Assembly: GCA_934101795.1 (NCBI GenBank)
Contig: CAKORY010000016.1
Span: 1-23,551, forward strand
From: an uncultured Bacilli bacterium
Lineage (GTDB): Bacteria; Bacillota_I; Bacilli_A; RF39; UBA660
Length of the DNA stretch: 23,551 bases
Direction: 5' to 3'
Shown one piece after another: positions 13,575 to 22,509 of the stretch. The notes beneath the pieces were generated by a model. It made no database searches, was not told the DNA's origin, and was given only the letters and a program-made list of their open reading frames with translations. The stretch's first letter is position 1. Each line of letters opens with the position of its first letter. A program made the position numbers and the translations under genes.

Positions 13575-15937
13575 CCTTTAATAACTATTATTTTAACAAT
13601 TTCTTTACCATCAATATGACGAATAACATTTTCATTACTTAAAGCTTTTTCTTTTATCACATCATCAGAATCATTTACATGAACATTAATTGAACCTCTA
13701 AGTTTTCCATTTACTTGAACACCTATTTCCTTTTCTTCAAGTACAGTTTTAGCTTCATCATATTCTGGCCATGAAGATTCACATATTGGCTTTTCACCTA
13801 AAGACTCATTTAATTCTTCAGTAATATGTGGTGCAATTGGATTTAACAAAGTTAAAAGTAATACATAATCTTTTTTAGTAATATGTTCACATTCTTCATA
13901 TTTATTAAGTAATATCATCAAAGTTGAAACCGCAGTATTATAAGCAATATGGCTTAAATCATAAGTAACCTTTTTAATACTTTGATGAATAATTGTTTCT
14001 AAGTTTTTAGAATATTGGCTACCATCTATTACTTTATCTTTTAAACGAATAATTCTATCAATAAATCTTTTACATCCCTTTAAAGAATCTGTTGACCATG
14101 GAGCATCTTGTTCATAATCCCCCATAAACATTTCATAAACCCTTAAAGTATCAGCACCATATTCTTTAACAATATCATCAGGATTTATAACATTACCTTT
14201 ACTTTTACTCATTTTTTCATTATTGGCACCTAAAACCATACCATGACTTACACGAGTCCAAATCATTTCTTTATGAGGAACAAGACCAATATTATATAAA
14301 AATTGTACCCAGAATCTTGCATAAAGTAAATGTCTTGCAGTATGTTCCATACCACCATTATACCAATCTACTCTATTCCAATATTTCATAGCATCCATAC
14401 TAGCGAACTCATGATTATTGTGAGCATCCATAAATCTTAAGAAATACCAACTTGAACCAGCCCAGTTAGGCATTGTATCAGTTTCACGGCGAGCAGCACC
14501 ACCACATTTTGGACAAGTAGTATTAACCCAATCAGTTATTTTAGCAAGTGGACTTTCACCATCATCAGTTGGTTCATATTCTGCAACATCTGGTAAAACT
14601 AAAGGCAAATCATCTTCATTTAAAGGAACCCAACCACAAGTATCACAATGAACCATAGGTATTGGTTCTCCCCAGAATCTTTGTCTTGAGAAAACCCAAT
14701 CTCTCATTTTATAATTAGCTTTTCTTTTTCCTAAATTTCTTTCTTCAAGATAATCTAACATTTTATTTATAGCATCTTCCTTATTAAGACCATCTAAAAA
14801 ACCTGAATTAATATGAAGCCCATCTTCAATATAAGCTTCAGCCTCAACATTTCCACCATCCAAAACAGGGATTATTTCCATACCAAATTTCTTAGCAAAT
14901 TCATAATCTCTTGTATCATGAGCAGGAACAGCCATAATAGCGCCAGTACCATAAGAAGCTAAAACATAATCACTTATCCAAATAGGAATTTCTTTACCAT
15001 TAACAGGATTAATAGCATAAGCACCAGTAAATACACCAGTCTTATCTTTATTAAGTTCAGTTCTTTCCATATCATTTTTAAGTTTACAAGCTTCTTTATA
15101 TTCATTAACTTTTTCTTTTTGTTCTTCGGTAGTTATAATATCCACAAGTTTATGTTCCGGAGCCATAACACAATAAGTAGCACCAAATAAAGTATCACAT
15201 CTTGTAGTAAACACTGTAAATTTTAAATCAGTATCTTTAATTTTAAAATCAACTTCAGCTCCAATAGATTTACCAATCCAATTAATTTGTCCAAGTTTTA
15301 CTTTTTCAGCAAAATTAGTATCATCTAATCCTTTAAGTAAATCTTCAGAATAATCACTCATTCTAAGCATCCATTGACTCTTTTCTTTTTGGACAACTTG
15401 AGTACCACATCTCTCGCAAACTCCACCTGCAGCATCTTCATTAGATAAAACACTCTTGCATGTTGGGCACCAATTAACAGGGACCGTATCCTTATAAGCC
15501 ATACCTTGTTTATAAAATTGTAAGAATTGCCATTGTGTCCATTTATAATATTCAGGATCTGTTGTACTAAATTCTCTCTTCCAATCAAATGAAAAACCTA
15601 AATCCATCATTTGTCTTTTAAAATTATGAATATTTTCTTTAACAGCTTCCTTCGGATGAATATGATTTTTTATTGCATATTGTTCCGCCGGAGCCCCAAA
15701 AGCATCCCAACCCATCGGATACAAAACATTATACCCTTGCATTCTCATCATTCTAGCAATAGCATCTTGAGCAGTATAACTTCTAACATGTCCAACATGA
15801 AGTCCAGCCCCAGATGGATAAGGAAACTCAACTAAAATATAATAAGGTTTCTTCTTATCACCAGTAATAGCTTCAAAACTATTATTATCTTCCCAATATT
15901 TTTGCCATTTTTTTTCTACCATTTCATGATTATACAT
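13547..15937 (-). CDS. leuS: Leucyl-tRNA synthetase
   Basis: 796 residues, normal for bacterial LeuRS. It charges tRNA-Leu in the cytoplasm. The HIGH signature is HVGH at 47-50 in PYPSGAGLHVGH. KMSKS is at 575-579. The CP1 editing domain shows TVFTTRCDTLFGATY (241-255) and GTGAIMAVPAHDTRDYEF (330-347). Zinc-type cysteine pairs lie at 157/160 with 174/177, and at 431/434 with 475/478. ATG 15937 has GGAG five bases upstream and overlaps the small membrane protein gene by eight bases, so translation is coupled. Both lie behind a leucine T-box, so the operon should be switched on by uncharged tRNA-Leu. Confidence 0.98.
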   Translation of the reverse strand: MYNHEMVEKKWQKYWEDNNSFEAITGDKKKPYYILVEFPYPSGAGLHVGHVRSYTAQDAIARMMRMQGYNVLYPMGWDAFGAPAEQYAIKNHIHPKEAVKENIHNFKRQMMDLGFSFDWKREFSTTDPEYYKWTQWQFLQFYKQGMAYKDTVPVNWCPTCKSVLSNEDAAGGVCERCGTQVVQKEKSQWMLRMSDYSEDLLKGLDDTNFAEKVKLGQINWIGKSIGAEVDFKIKDTDLKFTVFTTRCDTLFGATYCVMAPEHKLVDIITTEEQKEKVNEYKEACKLKNDMERTELNKDKTGVFTGAYAINPVNGKEIPIWISDYVLASYGTGAIMAVPAHDTRDYEFAKKFGMEIIPVLDGGNVEAEAYIEDGLHINSGFLDGLNKEDAINKMLDYLEERNLGKRKANYKMRDWVFSRQRFWGEPIPMVHCDTCGWVPLNEDDLPLVLPDVAEYEPTDDGESPLAKITDWVNTTCPKCGGAARRETDTMPNWAGSSWYFLRFMDAHNNHEFASMDAMKYWNRVDWYNGGMEHTARHLLYARFWVQFLYNIGLVPHKEMIWTRVSHGMVLGANNEKMSKSKGNVINPDDIVKEYGADTLRVYEMFMGDYEQDAPWSTDSLKGCKRFIDRIIRLKDKVIDGSQYSKNLETIIHQSIKKVTYDLSHIAYNTAVSTLMILLNKYEECEHITKKDYVLLLTLLNPIAPHITEELNESLGEKPICESSWPEYDEAKTVLEEKEIGVQVNGKLRGSINVHVNDSDDVIKEKALSNENVIRHIDGKEIVKIIVIKGRIVNIVVK

Positions 15938-16328
15938 TTTTACTCCAACCTTTCTTAACTAAACTACGACCTAAAAATTCATATAAAGAATAAATAAGGC
16001 CAAAAAGAAGCACAAATCCTAGTAACATACTAAATCCAATACTCCATGGAATGCTACTAATTACTAAAAAAACAAATGAAATTATAAAAGCATCTATAAG
16101 TGATACCATAAAAAATACATAATTTAAATTCATTTTATTAATATCTAAATTAAACTTAGGTATCAAATACGATAGACCAATAAAATCTTCAAGCTTTCTA
16201 TTTTTCTTCTTTTTCTTTTGTTTCTTAATATTTTCATAACCTCTTTTAAATACCCACAAGAAATTAATCAAAAATATTAAAACAAATAAACAAGATGCCC
16301 AAATTAAATTAATTCCAAATTCACTCAT
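15930..16328 (-). CDS. Small membrane protein co-regulated with leuS
   Basis: 132 residues from ATG 16328, with GGAGG at the ideal distance. A longer frame to 16373 would run into the T-box terminator and is rejected. Three membrane segments are likely: 8-27, about 70-92 and 96-117. Between the first two is a strongly basic stretch KKQKKKKKNRK (35-46), which by the positive-inside rule is cytoplasmic. It is the first gene after the leucine T-box and overlaps leuS by eight bases. I do not recognise the family. Its place in a T-box operon argues for a role tied to leucine supply or amino-acid stress, but it is too small for a typical transporter. Confidence 0.7.
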   Translation of the reverse strand: MSEFGINLIWASCLFVLIFLINFLWVFKRGYENIKKQKKKKKNRKLEDFIGLSYLIPKFNLDINKMNLNYVFFMVSLIDAFIISFVFLVISSIPWSIGFSMLLGFVLLFGLIYSLYEFLGRSLVKKGWSKNV

Positions 16329-16342
16329 AAAAACCTCCACAT

Positions 16343-16527
16343 AAAAAGGTAGTAACCAAAGGACGTAAATCACGTGGTACCACCTTAATTGCTTCTTTAA
16401 TAATTGATACGGAAATTACCCCATTTACATCCAAAAGCAAGTTCAATTATAGTTCTTTATTAGTTTCCATCTACCACTAACTTTCTCTAAAAGAATATAT
16501 AATTTACTACTCTTTTTTCATCTGCAT
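16343..16527 (-). promoter_or_regulatory. T-box leader (leucine), with antiterminator/terminator
   Basis: On the minus strand, the T-box sequence AAGGTGGTACCACG (16386-16373) matches the AGGGUGGnACCGCG consensus. The competing terminator pairs GGTGGTACC with GGTTACTACC (within about 16383-16347), then TTTTT. Upstream is a long stem I region with AGAGA and a GATGGAAAC loop, and GAACTTGC (16446-16439), whose CUU (or the overlapping UUG) would be a leucine specifier. The leader precedes the membrane protein and leuS, which agrees. Uncharged tRNA-Leu should stabilise the antiterminator. Confidence 0.85.
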
Positions 16528-16533
16528 GCCATT

Positions 16534-16562
16534 ATTATATTAAATTTCTGCAATATATTCAA
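16534..16562 (-). promoter_or_regulatory. Promoter of the T-box/leuS operon
   Basis: On the minus strand, TTGAAT (16562-16557) and TATAAT (16539-16534) are separated by 17 bp. The -35 and spacer lie inside the last codons of the GH31 gene. Confidence 0.7.
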
Positions 16563-18942
16563 GTAATTTTATAAACATTCTTACAAATCTTTTATCTAAT
16601 TCTTTAATTTTCTTAATTTGAATTCTTTTTTGTTTAATATCAATATCACTAAATATAATACTTGCAATTTGTTCCTTTATTTTAGTTTTAATAGGTAAAT
16701 CAGTAATAATTGAATTAATATCTTCATTAATAATTCTTACAGCTTCAATTTCAATATCATTTCCTTTACAATTAATAGTTAATTGTTTACTTGTATCCAC
16801 ATCTTTAACTTCAACTACAAAATTATTATCTTCTTCATAAACTTTTACTTCATTAAGTGCCTTATTTCCATTTACAAAAACATCAACACTATTAGCTTCT
16901 TTAGCATTTCTAAACTTAATTTTATAATCTCTCATTCTAGGAACAATTCCAATTTTACCATCAATAGGTCTTATTATAACAGTATAATTATTTTGCATAT
17001 AATTATAATCTATCGCTGTAACTAAATAATAACCATCTTGATACATTTTACTTACACCATCATCTTCATATAATTTATATGAATTACTTTGTCCAGGAAA
17101 TATATCTATTTCCATAGACTTCGGAGCACTTGTATCATTTATATTTTCATCCAAATTGGCCATTGGAATTATAGCACCAGCTTTAGCAAATATTGGATAT
17201 TCATTATCTTTATAAAAAGCAATATATCTTTTATCCCCTAAAAACTTTTTACCGTTTCTAAAATCATACCATGTTCCTTTAGGTAAATACAATCTTTCAA
17301 TAGATCTATTCATTGTCTTATCCATAGGTTTAGTAATCGGAGCTATAAATAATTCTTTACCAAAATAATATTCATTTCTATAATCAGGTTCATCATAAAT
17401 AACTGGATAACTATAATAAATAGGTTCAATCAAAGGCTTACCAAGTTTACTATAATTACAGCCTTCAGTATATATATATGGAATTAATCTTTGACGAAGA
17501 ATTGCATACTCACGAGCTATAGTATAAGTTTTAACATCCCATGCCCAAGGTTCTCTTTTATAATAAACACCTCGTTCTGCGCTAAATCTAAAAATTGGAT
17601 TAAAACATGAAAACTCAACATATCTTAAATAAAGTTCAGAGTCTTCCGTACCTCCCTTATAACCACCAACATCATGACTCCACCAAGTAACACCTTTATT
17701 TGCAGCCATAGAGTTATAAAATGGTAAAAATTTAAGAGTATCCCAAGAAACATAAGTTTCACCAGAATAAAGTATTCCTGCTTTATGGGGAGCTGTCAAA
17801 GGACTTCTAGTTAAAACTAAAGGTCGTTTATCTTTATATTTTTTAAAATCAGTATTAAAATAATAAGAAAGAGCATTAATACCAACTAAATCTTTATTAT
17901 AATCAAGCCAAAACACATCAATACCTAAATTAACTAAATTATCTACAACATGTTTTATAAAAGTATTCATAAAAGCTTTATCCATTACATTAAATGGAAT
18001 TGTCACACCATCAGCTACATTAAGTTCTTTAGCAAAATTAAGATATCTCTCTTCTTCTTTTCTTATTCCTTCCACAGGATCAATATTAACACCAACACTT
18101 ACTCCAGCATCATGCATACTTTTTATAAATTCATCAGGATTTGGAAATAATTCTTTATTAAAAGAAAAGCCCGTTTTATATAAATTATAATTAGACTTAT
18201 CTTTTATATGCCAAAATTCACTTAAAAGAAGCACAGATAAAGGAATACCATTTCTATTAAAAGTTTTAACTATATTCTTAGTATCATCATAATTATATAT
18301 TCTTTCTCTATTCCACCATATACCTAAAGCACTTCTAGGAATAAGTTCTGGATACCCAGTCAGGTTAAAATAATCCTTAAGACAAAGACCAAAATCTCTT
18401 TTATACATAAACAAATAAATATCTACTTTATTTGGATTAGGGTTAATAAGATAGCCATCAGCTGCAATTTCCAAGTTATTAGAGTCATCAATACTAACAA
18501 AACCATCCGTAGAATAAAGTCCTTTATCTAAATCTACTTTTCCTTTATAGTCATCTAAGCTAACAGCTCCACCTTTAAAATTACGAGCCTCAGCTTGACC
18601 ATAAAACCATACCTTATCAGTACCATTTAATGAAACCCGCAAATTATTATCTGGAGCAAACTTAGGTCCTACAAAAGGTTTATTCTTAAGATATTGAAAA
18701 TTAAAATAATTGGTTGTTATAACTAAATATTTTTCATCTTGTTCTACTTTAAATGTTGGAACTCTAAAATTTCTATTGCTAACTAAGGTTGTTAAATTAT
18801 CAGAAAAATGTCCATCTACACTATATTCCATTCTAATTAAACGCTCACTTAAAACACTAATTCTATAATTAGTACCTCTAAAAACAGCTTGTTCATTAGC
18901 CTTAGCTTTAGTCAAATCTGGAATAAAACATGCATCTAGCAT
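16540..18942 (-). CDS. Glycoside hydrolase family 31 (alpha-glucosidase-like)
   Basis: 800 residues, no signal peptide, so cytoplasmic. An N-terminal beta domain (about 20-190) is followed by a (beta/alpha)8 barrel with PRSALGIWWNRERIYNYDD (202-220), GVSVGVNIDPVEG (280-292) and the nucleophile region GIDVFWLDYNKD (340-351, Asp347). WWSHDVGGYKGG (420-431) and FNPIFRFSAERG (447-458) are typical GH31. C-terminal beta domains follow. The usual general acid Asp in WxGD is replaced by Glu395 in YSGETYVSW, which may mark a subfamily with a different mechanism geometry or specificity. GH31 enzymes release alpha-linked glucose or xylose; the substrate is not readable here. It lies 36 bases after trpS and probably shares its transcript. 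Confidence 0.9.
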   Translation of the reverse strand: MLDACFIPDLTKAKANEQAVFRGTNYRISVLSERLIRMEYSVDGHFSDNLTTLVSNRNFRVPTFKVEQDEKYLVITTNYFNFQYLKNKPFVGPKFAPDNNLRVSLNGTDKVWFYGQAEARNFKGGAVSLDDYKGKVDLDKGLYSTDGFVSIDDSNNLEIAADGYLINPNPNKVDIYLFMYKRDFGLCLKDYFNLTGYPELIPRSALGIWWNRERIYNYDDTKNIVKTFNRNGIPLSVLLLSEFWHIKDKSNYNLYKTGFSFNKELFPNPDEFIKSMHDAGVSVGVNIDPVEGIRKEEERYLNFAKELNVADGVTIPFNVMDKAFMNTFIKHVVDNLVNLGIDVFWLDYNKDLVGINALSYYFNTDFKKYKDKRPLVLTRSPLTAPHKAGILYSGETYVSWDTLKFLPFYNSMAANKGVTWWSHDVGGYKGGTEDSELYLRYVEFSCFNPIFRFSAERGVYYKREPWAWDVKTYTIAREYAILRQRLIPYIYTEGCNYSKLGKPLIEPIYYSYPVIYDEPDYRNEYYFGKELFIAPITKPMDKTMNRSIERLYLPKGTWYDFRNGKKFLGDKRYIAFYKDNEYPIFAKAGAIIPMANLDENINDTSAPKSMEIDIFPGQSNSYKLYEDDGVSKMYQDGYYLVTAIDYNYMQNNYTVIIRPIDGKIGIVPRMRDYKIKFRNAKEANSVDVFVNGNKALNEVKVYEEDNNFVVEVKDVDTSKQLTINCKGNDIEIEAVRIINEDINSIITDLPIKTKIKEQIASIIFSDIDIKQKRIQIKKIKELDKRFVRMFIKLLEYIAEI

Positions 18943-18978
18943 AAGCTTATCAACCCTTTTCTACTTATTCTAATATTA

Positions 18979-20067
18979 TCATTTTTCTTGATATTTATCA
19001 ATTATTTCTTTTAAATATTCATCATTTTTAAAATAATCTATTTTCATAGCACTTTTAACTTTATCAAGTGTTTCACTAGCTTTAATTCTTGCTTTCTTAG
19101 TTCCATTTTCAAGTATTTTCACTACATCTTCAAGATGATTTTCATAATACTTTCTTCTTTCTCTAATCGGAGCAAGTTCATCTTGTAATATATTATTTAA
19201 AAATTTCTTTATTACAACATCACCAAGACCACCTTCTTGATACTTTTTCTTAAGTTCATCTAAATTTCTATATTCAGGTAAATATTTTTCAAAATATGCA
19301 TCATTTGCAAATACATCCAAATAAGTAAAAACAACATTACCTTCAACATTACCTGGATCTTCAACTCTTATATGGTTAGGATCAGTATACATACCCATTA
19401 CTTTTCTTTTTATTTCATCCGGAGTATCAGATAAATAAATAGTATTCCCTAAAGATTTACTCATTTTAGCCTTACCGTCAGTACCCGGAAGTCTTCTTTC
19501 CACTTCATTTTGAGGTATTACTGCTTCGGGATAAACTAAAGTTTCTCCATAAATATTATTAAAAGATTTAACTATTTCTCTAGCTTGTTCAATCATCGGA
19601 AGTTGATCTTCTCCTACAGGAACACATGTAGCTTCAAAAGCAGTAATATCGGCAGTTTGACTAATTGGATAATTCAAAAAACCAACAGGAACACTATCTT
19701 CAAAGCCTCTTAATTTAAGTTCATTTTTAACCGTAGGATTTCTTTTTAATCTACTCAAAGTAACTAAATTCATATAATAAAATGTAAGTTCAGTAAGTTC
19801 ACTTACTTCAGATTGTATTAAAATATTTGTTTTTTCTGGATCGATACCCACAGATAAATAATCAAGTGCAACTTCAATTACATTATCTCTTACCTTCTTA
19901 GGATTATCAAAATTATCCGTTAAAGCTTGTGCATCAGCAATCATAATATATATTTCATCAAATTCACCAGTATTTTGTAATTTTACTCTATTTTTAAGAG
20001 AACCAACAAAGTGTCCTATATGAAGTCTACCAGTTGGTCTATCACCAGTTAATATTATCTTTTTCAT
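18979..20067 (-). CDS. trpS: Tryptophanyl-tRNA synthetase
   Basis: 362 residues. It charges tRNA-Trp. Class I signatures: GRLHIGH (13-19) and KMSKS (201-205) in GTDGKAKMSKSLGN. YPISQTADITAFEA (133-146) and VPVGEDQLPMIEQARE (149-164) are TrpRS-type tryptophan-site segments. It is somewhat longer than B. subtilis TrpRS (about 330) because of the C-terminal helical part. ATG 20067 has a GGATGTG ribosome site. A clean promoter lies just upstream, and the short leader has no T-box. It is divergent from a small XRE gene; the GH31 gene follows. Confidence 0.96.
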   Translation of the reverse strand: MKKIILTGDRPTGRLHIGHFVGSLKNRVKLQNTGEFDEIYIMIADAQALTDNFDNPKKVRDNVIEVALDYLSVGIDPEKTNILIQSEVSELTELTFYYMNLVTLSRLKRNPTVKNELKLRGFEDSVPVGFLNYPISQTADITAFEATCVPVGEDQLPMIEQAREIVKSFNNIYGETLVYPEAVIPQNEVERRLPGTDGKAKMSKSLGNTIYLSDTPDEIKRKVMGMYTDPNHIRVEDPGNVEGNVVFTYLDVFANDAYFEKYLPEYRNLDELKKKYQEGGLGDVVIKKFLNNILQDELAPIRERRKYYENHLEDVVKILENGTKKARIKASETLDKVKSAMKIDYFKNDEYLKEIIDKYQEK

Positions 20068-20086
20068 TTAAATCACATCCAATATA

Positions 20087-20115
20087 ATTATAGCAACAAG
20101 CTACCTAATTATCAA
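20087..20115 (-). promoter_or_regulatory. trpS promoter
   Basis: On the minus strand, TTGATA (20115-20110) and TATAAT (20092-20087) are separated by 17 bp, with a leader too short to hold a T-box. Confidence 0.75.
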
Positions 20116-20167
20116 GAAATATATATGAAAACAAACAATTTGTATACTTATTTAACTAAATTACACC

Positions 20168-20182
20168 AACATATTGTATGTT
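20168..20182. promoter_or_regulatory. Possible operator near the second XRE gene
   Basis: AACAT (20168-20172) and ATGTT (20178-20182) form a 5-bp dyad with a 5-base centre, 17 bases before the XRE start codon. A Cro/C1-type protein could bind it for autoregulation. The arms are short, so chance is possible. Confidence 0.3.
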
Positions 20183-20198
20183 ATTGCTAGGTGAAAAT

Positions 20199-20411
20199 AT
20201 GAAAATTAAAGCAAATGATTACAGAGCAAATGAGATAATAAAGATTATCCGCGAATGGTCTGGTAAAACTCAAGAAGAATTTGGAAAAGAAATTAATAGA
20301 ACTAAAAACTCTATACAACTATATGAATATGGTCAAAGAAATTATGATTTTGAACTACTATTAAAGTTAGCAAAAAAAGAAAATCTGATAATAACTATTG
20401 AAAAGAAATAA
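20199..20411 (+). CDS. Small XRE-family DNA-binding regulator (paralogue)
   Basis: 70 residues from ATG 20199, which has AGGTGA four to five bases upstream; the frame extends to 20178 but the extra seven codons include that ribosome site. A single helix-turn-helix with KTQEEFGKEINRTKNSIQLYE (about 22-42) and FELLLKLAKKENL. It is a clear paralogue of the protein at 9441-9656: the same MKIKANDYRANE-type opening, the same length, and the same end in (I/T)IE-K-K. No toxin gene is adjacent. Neighbours are trpS (divergent) and murE (downstream, after a terminator), so it probably regulates itself and an unlinked target. Confidence 0.85.
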   Translation: MKIKANDYRANEIIKIIREWSGKTQEEFGKEINRTKNSIQLYEYGQRNYDFELLLKLAKKENLIITIEKK

Positions 20412-20437
20412 ACTAAAAGCAAAAAAACTTTTAGTTT
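20410..20437 (+). terminator. Terminator of the second XRE gene
   Basis: AAACTAAAAG (20410-20419) pairs with CTTTTAGTTT (20428-20437) over CAAAAAAA, followed by ATTATTTT. It overlaps the stop codon. Confidence 0.7.
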
Positions 20438-20487
20438 ATTATTTTACACATAAATTTTATTAAAAACTATTGTAAATTTTCAAAATC

Positions 20488-20496
20488 TGTTATAAT
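20488..20496 (+). promoter_or_regulatory. Extended -10 promoter of the murE operon
   Basis: TGTTATAAT (20488-20496) is an extended -10 (TGnTATAAT), and no good -35 lies at the usual distance. AAGGAG (20509-20514) follows. Confidence 0.65.
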
Positions 20497-20524
20497 AGAC
20501 TTATATCAAGGAGATGATTTTAAT

Positions 20525-21907
20525 TTGAATTACGAAGTTGATTCAAGAAAAATAAGACCAGGTCAAATATTTGTAGCCTTAAAAGGGCATACAGTAGATG
20601 GTCACAATTTTATTAATGATGCGATAAAAAATGGTGCATCAAAAATAATCGCAGAAAAAAATGTTCAATGTTCTGTACCTCTAGAAGTAGTAGAAAATAC
20701 TGAAAATTATTTAAAAGAAGTATTAAAAAAAGAATATGCTGACAAAATTAATACATTAAAAATAATAGGTATCACAGGTACTAATGGAAAAACAACCACA
20801 GCATATCTTACATACCAATTATTAAATGACTTCGGAGAAAAGACTGCATATATTGGTACCATTGGTTTCAAAACACCAAATGAAGAAATTGTTACTGAAA
20901 ACACAACACCAGATATTCTCACTATTTATACATTACTTCTTCATGCATTAGAAATTGGATGTAATACTGTAGTAATGGAGATAAGCTCTCATGCATTATC
21001 TTACGAAAGAATATATGGACTACATATTGATATAGCAGCCTTTACTAATCTTACTGAAGATCACTTAGATTATCACAAGACAATGGAAAACTATTTAAAT
21101 GCTAAATTAAAAATTATAGATTACATGCAAAAAGATAGTAAATTAATTGTAAATAGTGATGATGAAGCTAGCAAAGCTTTTGTAAATAAATTTGGAAGTG
21201 GCATTAAACTAGGTTATAACAATAAAAAGTATGATTACAACATAGAAAAAACAAATATTACACCTGCGGAAACCCATATAACATTTACATATGAAAACAA
21301 AGAATATGAAGTAACTACAAATCTAACAAGTAAATTTAATGTCTATAATTACATGACAGCCTTAGCTATTTTACATGAATGTGGATATAGTTTACAAGAA
21401 ATTATAAGTAAAACTAAAGATTTACATGCTCCAAAAGGTAGATGTGAAACTCATAAAGTAAATGGTGGTTATGCTGTAATAGATTATGCCCATACGCCTG
21501 ATGCTGTTGAAAAAGTAATTACTGCCTACAATGAACTAAAAAAAGGAAAAGTCATAACAATAGTTGGTTGTGGTGGAGATAGAGACCCAATCAAAAGACC
21601 TATCATGGGAAATATTGCAACCTCTTTAAGTGACTATACAATTTTAACAAGTGATAATCCACGAACAGAAGACCCAGCTAAAATAATGGAAGACATCTTA
21701 AAAGGTGTAAAATCTGACAACTATGAAGTTGAGCTTGACAGAAAAACAGCTATTAAAAAAGGTATAGAAATGTTAAAACCAGAAGATATTTTACTAATAC
21801 TAGGTAAAGGACATGAAGATTATCAAATAATTGGACATACAAAAATCCACTTAGATGATGCTGAAGAAGTTGAAAATTGGCAAAAAGAACATGAAGTGTT
21901 ACCATAA
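20525..21907 (+). CDS. murE: UDP-MurNAc-tripeptide synthetase (MurE), meso-DAP type, N-terminally short
   Basis: 460 residues. It adds the third residue to UDP-MurNAc-L-Ala-D-Glu in the cytoplasm. The ATP loop is GITGTNGKTT (82-91). EISSHAL (152-158), EDHLDYHKTMENYLNAK (178-194, with Lys194 the likely carbamylated lysine) and YAHTPDAVEKV follow. DNPR (377-380) in the C-terminal domain predicts meso-diaminopimelate, not lysine. The start is TTG 20525, ten bases after AAGGAG; no in-frame ATG exists upstream. The protein begins at the DSRKIRPGQIF strand and lacks roughly 25 residues normally found before it, so the UDP-binding domain is trimmed. The stop lies in the loop of a hairpin, and two genes follow on the same strand. 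Confidence 0.93.
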   Translation: MNYEVDSRKIRPGQIFVALKGHTVDGHNFINDAIKNGASKIIAEKNVQCSVPLEVVENTENYLKEVLKKEYADKINTLKIIGITGTNGKTTTAYLTYQLLNDFGEKTAYIGTIGFKTPNEEIVTENTTPDILTIYTLLLHALEIGCNTVVMEISSHALSYERIYGLHIDIAAFTNLTEDHLDYHKTMENYLNAKLKIIDYMQKDSKLIVNSDDEASKAFVNKFGSGIKLGYNNKKYDYNIEKTNITPAETHITFTYENKEYEVTTNLTSKFNVYNYMTALAILHECGYSLQEIISKTKDLHAPKGRCETHKVNGGYAVIDYAHTPDAVEKVITAYNELKKGKVITIVGCGGDRDPIKRPIMGNIATSLSDYTILTSDNPRTEDPAKIMEDILKGVKSDNYEVELDRKTAIKKGIEMLKPEDILLILGKGHEDYQIIGHTKIHLDDAEEVENWQKEHEVLP

Positions 21908-21919
21908 GTAGCACTTTTT
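21894..21919 (+). terminator. Terminator/attenuator spanning the murE stop codon
   Basis: AAGTGTTAC (21894-21902) pairs with GTAGCACTT (21908-21916) with one G-U pair over the loop CATAA that contains the stop, then T to 21919. A ribosome finishing murE would cover the 5' arm, so it may only partly stop read-through to the nucleotidase gene. Confidence 0.65.
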
Positions 21920-21933
21920 ATATAAGGAGAAAC

Positions 21934-22509
21934 ATGAAAAAAAGAATAATGGTAGACATGGATGATGTCATTACAACTGGAGGATTTTTACATTTAATAA
22001 ATGAATATTTGAAAACAAATTATACTGAAGAAGATTTTGAAAGCTTTTATATGCAAGATATAGTGCCAAATAAAGATGAATTTTTCAAATGGTTCAAAAC
22101 ACACAATATGTATGATTATTGCAGTCTTACACCAAATGTATACGAAGTTTTAGAAAAATTAAGTAAGAATTATGAAATATTCATAGGTACATCTTACATA
22201 ATCAGAGATATTATAAAAGATACAGCATTCTTACTTCCTCAAAAATATGAATTTTTAATAAATACTTTTCCATTTATTAATCCAAATAATATCATATTCT
22301 TAGGAAATAAAAGTGTTCTTAATTGCGATATTAAAATAGATGACAGAATAGACAATTTAGATGGTGCAAAAACCAAAATATTGTTTACAGCATGGCACAA
22401 CAAAAATATTTCAAAAGATGAATTAAATAGTAAAGGCATAAAAAGAGCAAATAACTGGAAAGAAATAGAAAAAACACTTATAAATAAAGGAGAAATAATA
22501 AATGAATAA
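21934..22509 (+). CDS. 5'(3')-deoxyribonucleotidase-like HAD phosphatase (NT5C type)
   Basis: 191 residues. The family removes phosphate from (deoxy)nucleoside monophosphates. HAD motif I is MVDMDDVI with nucleophile Asp8 and Asp10. The motif II-like segment is IFIGTSY (82-88). Motif IV is KIDDRIDN (134-141). The closing LFTAWHN (150-156) fits the NT5C group. ATG 21934 has AGGAG six bases upstream. It lies 26 bases after murE across a hairpin, and overlaps the CYTH gene by eight bases, so translation of the last two is coupled. The exact substrate cannot be told from sequence. Confidence 0.85.
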   Translation: MKKRIMVDMDDVITTGGFLHLINEYLKTNYTEEDFESFYMQDIVPNKDEFFKWFKTHNMYDYCSLTPNVYEVLEKLSKNYEIFIGTSYIIRDIIKDTAFLLPQKYEFLINTFPFINPNNIIFLGNKSVLNCDIKIDDRIDNLDGAKTKILFTAWHNKNISKDELNSKGIKRANNWKEIEKTLINKGEIINE

